A stretch of DNA of 9,871 bases, taken from contig DLGT01000050.1 of assembly GCA_002482845.1 (NCBI GenBank), forward strand, positions 1-9,871, given 5' to 3'. Below, piece after piece: positions 6,461 through 9,871 of the stretch. Made by a program: the position numbers and the translations under genes. This DNA comes from Saprospiraceae bacterium UBA7687 (GTDB lineage: Bacteria > Bacteroidota > Bacteroidia > Chitinophagales > Saprospiraceae). The notes under the pieces were generated by a model. It was not told the origin of the DNA. It made no database searches and was given only the letters and a program-made list of their open reading frames with translations. Numbering within the stretch: the stretch's first letter is position 1; every line of letters starts with the position of its first letter.

Positions 6461-6468
6461 CAAAAGTA
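6461..6468 (-). promoter_or_regulatory. Candidate -7 promoter element of rplU-rpmA
   Basis: The minus strand reads TACTTTTG, an exact match to the Bacteroidota TAnnTTTG element, ending 33 nt before the rplU ATG at 6427. Transcription would start a few bases downstream, giving a leader of roughly 25-30 nt. No clear TTG was found at -33. Confidence 0.6.
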
Positions 6469-6574
6469 CGTAATATTTATTTTCATTGGGAATAAAACTT
6501 CTACTTTTTTAACGAAAACAACACATTTTTGTACAATTTATGGTAGAAATGATCGATTTTTGCATTAATTTTCT

Positions 6575-6602
6575 TTGACTTATTCATTTTTGCCTAGCTT
6601 TA
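6575..6602 (+). promoter_or_regulatory. Possible promoter for the 6697 gene
   Basis: TTG at 6575-6577 is followed after 17 nt by TAGCTTTA (6595-6602), one mismatch from TAnnTTTG. It would give a leader of about 85-90 nt before the ATG at 6697. It is the only paired match I found upstream of this gene and is tentative. Confidence 0.35.
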
Positions 6603-6696
6603 CTTGAAATCACCTTTACCATTCAGCTTGATTATCTAAATAATTATTTTTCAATAACAAGCGTTTTTCTTTTACCATTTACCTATAAAAACGAAT

Positions 6697-7098
6697 ATGT
6701 CTCCAACAATTATAGATAAGCCAAAAACTAAGATTGACAGAAAGGTCTTAAAAGCATTGCAAGCTTATGCATCTACAGAAGGTCAAGTAATTATACACGG
6801 ATTTGTAAAGACTCAGCATGAAGACATGTTTATCAGAATATGGCCTACTACCTTTTTATTTGATCAACATTCGAGTCACCAAAGTGAGCTTGTTCATTAT
6901 GAAAAAATAAGTGGATTTCCAACGTGGACCTTGGTTCCTGCCCATTCAGAATTTGTTTTTACTTTAATATTTTCTGCATTACCCAAATCTTGTATCATAT
7001 TCGATCTAGTAGAACTCATTCCACAATCTAATGGATTTCAAGTGAAAAACATTTTACGCAATGATACAGATGTTTACTATCTCGATTTTAATGGGTAG
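6697..7098 (+). CDS. Small uncharacterised Bacteroidota protein
   Basis: 133 residues; no function recognised. There is no signal peptide or membrane segment, so it is probably cytoplasmic. The N-terminal 12 residues are Lys/Thr-rich and polar, followed by a helix (about 15-28, DRKVLKALQAYAS). The remainder looks beta-rich: GQVIIHGFVK, DMFIRIWPTTFLFD, then SEFVFTLIFSALPKSCIIFDLVELIP (about 87-112) and a closing VKNILRNDTDVYYLDFN. The segment around LPKSCIIFDLVE, followed later by RNDTDVY, resembles a pattern I recall in other Bacteroidota hypothetical proteins, which supports it being a real conserved gene. It stands alone: divergent from rplU and convergent with the DsbA-like gene, whose stop lies only 16 nt beyond its own. 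Confidence 0.8.
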   Translation: MSPTIIDKPKTKIDRKVLKALQAYASTEGQVIIHGFVKTQHEDMFIRIWPTTFLFDQHSSHQSELVHYEKISGFPTWTLVPAHSEFVFTLIFSALPKSCIIFDLVELIPQSNGFQVKNILRNDTDVYYLDFNG

Positions 7099-7114
7099 TT
7101 TATCAATAAAAAAC

Positions 7115-7783
7115 TTACTCCATTCCCCTACCCTTTAGTAATTTTATAATTTCATCACTTTTTCGGTAACCATTGGTGACTAAATATAATTTGCCATCAA
7201 TCTTGGCTATTAATGAAGGAAATCCTTTAACCCCCATGGCATTTGCAAGGTCAAATTCAGAATACGAATCCGCTTTCGCTTGTTTATCTTTGAATCGTTT
7301 ATGAAATAACTCAGGATCTATCCCAAATTGCTGTCCGATATGAATATAGGTATCAATATCAGCAGGCAGGTTATTTTGAACATAAAAGGACTCTTGAACT
7401 GCTTTGAAGTATTCGTAACCTACACCAGGTTTTAATGTATTAGCAACAATTACTGCACGACAGGCAGGTTCTGTATCATACAATACGTCTTTTTGATCTA
7501 AGATGGAGAAGTTAAACTTTTGACCAGAAGCTTTCTGAACGTCTATCCAATGATCGTATAAAAAATCTTTTAATTCGCCCATGGTTTCGGTACCACCTGC
7601 TCTTAAACCACCCATGACCATTTCAAAAGGTACATGTGGAAAAGCAGCTCTGACTTTATCCAACTCTGGTGAAAAACCATAACACCAAGAACACATTGGG
7701 TCACCGACATATATCAAGGTATCGTTTTGGGAAGTTGCCAATTGTGTCGTGGAAAGCATGAGTAATATTAATAAGGTTTTCAT
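7115..7783 (-). CDS. Exported DsbA-family (FrnE-like) thiol-disulfide oxidoreductase
   Basis: 222 residues. The signal peptide is about 1-18 (MKTLLILLMLSTTQLATS, cleavage near SQN). The DsbA fold follows: strand LIYVGDPMCSWCYGFSPEL with active-site Cys31/Cys34 (CSWC), a helical insert (about 65-180) with GLRAGGTETM, and the cis-proline loop GVKGFPSLIAK (Pro189). MCSWCYGF and the overall layout match the FrnE-like branch of DsbA proteins rather than classical periplasmic DsbA (CPHC). FrnE-like relatives are mostly cytoplasmic, so the signal peptide is notable and points to disulfide exchange in the envelope. A further Cys108 is present. No DsbB/VKOR partner is nearby. It is a single-gene unit, convergent with the 6697 gene; no promoter motif was recognised upstream. 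Confidence 0.9.
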   Translation of the reverse strand: MKTLLILLMLSTTQLATSQNDTLIYVGDPMCSWCYGFSPELDKVRAAFPHVPFEMVMGGLRAGGTETMGELKDFLYDHWIDVQKASGQKFNFSILDQKDVLYDTEPACRAVIVANTLKPGVGYEYFKAVQESFYVQNNLPADIDTYIHIGQQFGIDPELFHKRFKDKQAKADSYSEFDLANAMGVKGFPSLIAKIDGKLYLVTNGYRKSDEIIKLLKGRGME

Positions 7784-7925
7784 GAAAAAATTATGGTAAA
7801 TAAAATGACTATGGAAAACAAAAAAAAGTTAACAACCAAGAAGATGCTATTGTTGAGTATTCAATGAATGTATTGGGTATTTACAAGATGACTTTTCACT
7901 TCCCCTAAACTGATAAAAATCATTT

Positions 7926-7953
7926 TTGATAAAGAAGTAAGCTCTTAAGTTTG
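7926..7953 (+). promoter_or_regulatory. Strong Bacteroidota-type promoter for the 8002 gene
   Basis: TTTG ending at 7928 (TTG 7926-7928), a 17-nt spacer, then TAAGTTTG at 7946-7953: a full match to the TTG / TAnnTTTG primary sigma consensus of this phylum. Transcription should begin near 7959-7961, about 40 nt before the ATG at 8002. This is the best-matching promoter in the window. Confidence 0.75.
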
Positions 7954-8001
7954 TGATAATAAAAAGTGTTGTATCTTATAAGAACCAATAAAAACAAACA
8001 A

Positions 8002-8397
8002 ATGAAACTCACCAAAAAATCCACAGTTCAAGATATATTTGACCAATTTAATGCACAGTTTCCATATTTACATATGGAATTCTATGATCATGAAAACGGT
8101 ATAGATCAAACACAAAGTCATCAAGTATCACATCAAACATTATTGGAAGATCTTAATCCTGAATTAATTGATACAGTATTTGTTGTTAGTCCTGAGATAA
8201 CAGTGTCAGAATTTGAAAAAATGATGAAAGATAAGTACCAATTGCATATTCAAGTATTCCGTCGATCATCAGATATTTGGCTACAAACATCAGCAACAGA
8301 TCATTGGACACTAGAAAAACAAAACGGAAAAGGTCACAGATCAACTTTGACATACGACATAGACCCAATCACTATTTCAGATTTTGATGTTGAGTAA
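8002..8397 (+). CDS. Small conserved Bacteroidota protein of unknown function
   Basis: 131 residues from the ATG at 8002. The frame is open back to a GTG at 7966, but that lies only about 6 nt after the predicted transcription start, so the ATG followed by MKLTKKSTVQDIFDQFN is preferred. There is no signal peptide or membrane segment. Two similar halves are suggested: TVQDIFDQFNAQFPYLHMEFYD (about 9-30) and TVSEFEKMMKDKYQLHIQVFRRSSDIWLQTSATDHWTLEKQN (about 67-108), each a helix after a TVxx(I/E)F start leading to a strand. The second half, with VFRRS..WLxT..TDxWTLEKQN, resembles a small protein I recall in many Bacteroidota. An internally repeated beta-grasp-like fold is possible but unproven. 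It is a stand-alone gene with a strong promoter. Confidence 0.85.
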   Translation: MKLTKKSTVQDIFDQFNAQFPYLHMEFYDHENGIDQTQSHQVSHQTLLEDLNPELIDTVFVVSPEITVSEFEKMMKDKYQLHIQVFRRSSDIWLQTSATDHWTLEKQNGKGHRSTLTYDIDPITISDFDVE

Positions 8398-8435
8398 CTT
8401 TTGTTGAATTTGTTTAAGAAATGTATCCTGACCTA

Positions 8436-9602
8436 TTATAATAATGCACCTTTCTTTTTAATATCTGTGATTGCTGCCATTAATACATCCAAATCTTCAG
8501 CAGTATTAAATCCATTAATGGAATATCTCAAATAGACTTTGGCATCATGTCTCATTACAGGAATTTCGATCTTGTATTCATCTACAAATGTTCTATATAG
8601 TTTTTCAGGATCAGGTGTTTTGATTTCTACACTTAACATCTGGCCAATAAAATCATCATTTAATGGAGCCAACAAAGGACTATCGAGTAGCTCTGAAAAT
8701 TTGTTTGCATAAGTTTTCACCAAGTCACGAGATCGTTTTGCCACTGATGTCCAGTTATAAGTTTCCATAAAATCAATGGCATCAGCTATACACAAACTTG
8801 CTGTATAATCGCGCGTACCATTGAGCGAATGCCAATCCAAAAAGGTCGAATGCGATGGAAAAAGTGCTTCATATCCCCAACTAACTACCAAAGGTTTAAT
8901 GTCAGGTTGCAAAGATTTTTTGACATACATAAATGAAGAACCTTTGGGTGTCATCATCCATTTATGGCAAGCACCTGTATAATAATCAACATCCAAAGTA
9001 TTCAAATCCAAAGGAATATGACCAGGTACGTGTGCGCCATCTACAAAAACGGGAATACCTAATTCTTTAGCCCAGGACGCTACTTCCTCGATCGGAAGAA
9101 TCAATGCCGTGGTACTCGTGATATGGCTGATAAAAATCATTTTGGTACGATCTGTCACGCCTGTAAAAAGATTATCGACAAAGGTCTTTGCATCGAGTAA
9201 AGGCAATTGGATAGGTTGACGTACATATTTGGCACCTACTTGGCTACAGATCAATTTCCAAGCACGATCACAAGCTCCATACTCTAAGTCAGTGGTCAGT
9301 ATTTCGTCACCTACTTGCCAATTTATACTTTTTGCTATTGTATTAACTGCATAAGAAGGATTGGGCACCATGACTACATCATCAGCATCACAAGAAATAT
9401 AAGTAGCTAATGCTTCCCTAGATTTTTTGAGATATTGGATAAGTCTGACGGTCATAAACTGAACAGGATCACGCTCCATCTCTAGTTGAAATGCCTGATA
9501 CCTTTCGAAAATTGGTTTTGGACATGCGCCGAAGGAACCAAAATTTAAAAAGGTAACGTCTTCATTGAGTAGGAAATGAGATTTTAAAGATTGTGCTGTC
9601 AT
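8436..9602 (-). CDS. Class V PLP-dependent aminotransferase fold, isopenicillin-N epimerase-like
   Basis: 388 residues, complete. The N-terminus (HFLLNEDVTFLNFGSFGACPKPI, about 9-31) is typical of the isopenicillin-N epimerase (CefD)-like branch of the class V fold. PLP-site features: PNPSYAVNTIAKSI (80-93, phosphate-binding region), FVDGAHVPGHIPLDL (186-200, Asp188 to the pyridine nitrogen), TGACHKWMMTPKG (209-221, Lys214 as the Schiff-base lysine after His213), and VYLRYSINGFNT near the C-terminus (357-367, Arg359 as substrate carboxylate binder). No signal peptide; cytoplasmic. No beta-lactam genes are nearby, so epimerase activity should not be assumed; such proteins are often desulfurases, lyases or epimerases of unknown substrate. 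The catalytic Cys loop of cysteine desulfurases is not evident. A weak -7-like TACTTTTA lies at 9622-9629 on the minus strand. Confidence 0.9.
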   Translation of the reverse strand: MTAQSLKSHFLLNEDVTFLNFGSFGACPKPIFERYQAFQLEMERDPVQFMTVRLIQYLKKSREALATYISCDADDVVMVPNPSYAVNTIAKSINWQVGDEILTTDLEYGACDRAWKLICSQVGAKYVRQPIQLPLLDAKTFVDNLFTGVTDRTKMIFISHITSTTALILPIEEVASWAKELGIPVFVDGAHVPGHIPLDLNTLDVDYYTGACHKWMMTPKGSSFMYVKKSLQPDIKPLVVSWGYEALFPSHSTFLDWHSLNGTRDYTASLCIADAIDFMETYNWTSVAKRSRDLVKTYANKFSELLDSPLLAPLNDDFIGQMLSVEIKTPDPEKLYRTFVDEYKIEIPVMRHDAKVYLRYSINGFNTAEDLDVLMAAITDIKKKGALL

Positions 9603-9685
9603 GAATTGGATGATTATTGTGTAAAAGTAGTGGAAAAGAAATAGATAAAACTACCATTCCATTATTAGCCTTTTAACTTAAAACA

Positions 9686-9871
9686 CTATTCGTAAGATAT
9701 CACTATTGGTGGATTCTGGTATTTTTTGTAAATATTATATCCCAAATATAATAAAATCAGTGTGGCGATAATTAAAACTCCTGTACTTCCAATTGTTTCA
9801 AGTATTGAATCAAAAAAACGAGATTTTCTATCAGATTTGCTGAATCCTTCCGCAGAAATATGTGTACCCGC
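9686..9871 (-). CDS. C-terminal end of an unidentified membrane protein (truncated by the window edge)
   Basis: Reading the minus strand in from the right edge gives 61 residues with no interruption before a TAG at 9686-9688; the start lies outside the window. The visible part is a polar stretch (AGTHISAEGFSKSDRKSRFF, 1-20), then a transmembrane segment at about 29-48 (STGVLIIATLILLYLGYNIY), then a short KKYQNPPIVISYE tail. The positively charged KK after the segment suggests that the C-terminus faces the cytoplasm. The family was not recognised. It ends 83 nt before the aminotransferase start and is codirectional with it, so the two could share a transcript, although a weak -7-like element lies between them. 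Confidence 0.7.
   Translation of the reverse strand, partial: AGTHISAEGFSKSDRKSRFFDSILETIGSTGVLIIATLILLYLGYNIYKKYQNPPIVISYE

Noticed and set aside
6428..6463. Twelve-residue N-terminal extension of bL21 from an ATG at 6463
   Set aside because: The extension is not found in bL21 proteins and its start overlaps the TACTTTTG promoter element, so it would lie at or before the transcription start.
7093..7133. GGGTAG ... CTACCC complementary segments between the convergent 6697 gene and the DsbA-like gene
   Set aside because: Only 6 bp pair across a loop of about 29 nt, the segments lie in the two gene ends, and no T-tract follows, so this is not a credible terminator.
7966..8001. GTG start extending the 8002 gene by twelve residues
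   Set aside because: It lies about 6 nt from the predicted transcription start, and the extension is not part of the conserved-looking protein; the ATG at 8002 fits better.

Overview
The window is AT-rich DNA from a member of the Bacteroidota, probably a Saprospiraceae-like or related environmental lineage. The phylum call rests on the protein families (a DUF6029-like barrel next to an Omp28-type lipoprotein, and two small proteins of a conserved Bacteroidota type), on promoter elements matching the phylum's TTG / TAnnTTTG consensus, and on the absence of obvious Shine-Dalgarno sequences. The family-level placement is a guess.

Layout. Positions 1-78 hold short heptamer repeats and a near-perfect hairpin. 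From 79 to 1453 (minus) a SPOR-domain membrane protein is followed 10 nt later by an SRAP (YedK/HMCES-type) DNA-protein crosslink protein. From 1679 to 2668 (minus) an exported TlpA/ResA-like thioredoxin precedes a His-rich lipoprotein. Divergent from these, 2919 to 5430 (plus) encodes a DUF6029-like outer-membrane barrel and an Omp28-type lipoprotein with a CPNC motif. A 126-bp array of 18 in-register 7-bp units follows, then a strong bidirectional terminator. The ribosomal operon rplU-rpmA lies at 5703-6427 (minus); its L27 carries a long Ala/Pro/acidic tail. Next come a small unknown protein (6697-7098, plus), an exported DsbA/FrnE-like protein (7115-7783, minus), a small conserved Bacteroidota protein with a textbook promoter (8002-8397, plus), a class V PLP enzyme like isopenicillin-N epimerase (8436-9602, minus), and the C-terminal 61 residues of an unidentified membrane protein running off the right end (9686-9871, minus).

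How the genes fit together. The most system-like part is 1679-5430. Two divergent gene pairs encode four exported proteins: a thioredoxin-fold reductase, a metal-binding-looking lipoprotein, an outer-membrane barrel ending in a CxxxxC motif, and a thioredoxin-like lipoprotein. This could be an envelope thiol-redox or metal-handling module, but that is inference from sequence and arrangement. A third exported CxxC protein sits 1.7 kb further on. The rest is ordinary chromosomal housekeeping. I see no phage, transposon, CRISPR array, rRNA or tRNA gene. No gene-free stretch exceeds 300 bp; the largest are 5431-5702 (heptamer array plus terminator), 6428-6696 (promoters) and 2669-2918 (divergent intergenic region with no confident promoter).
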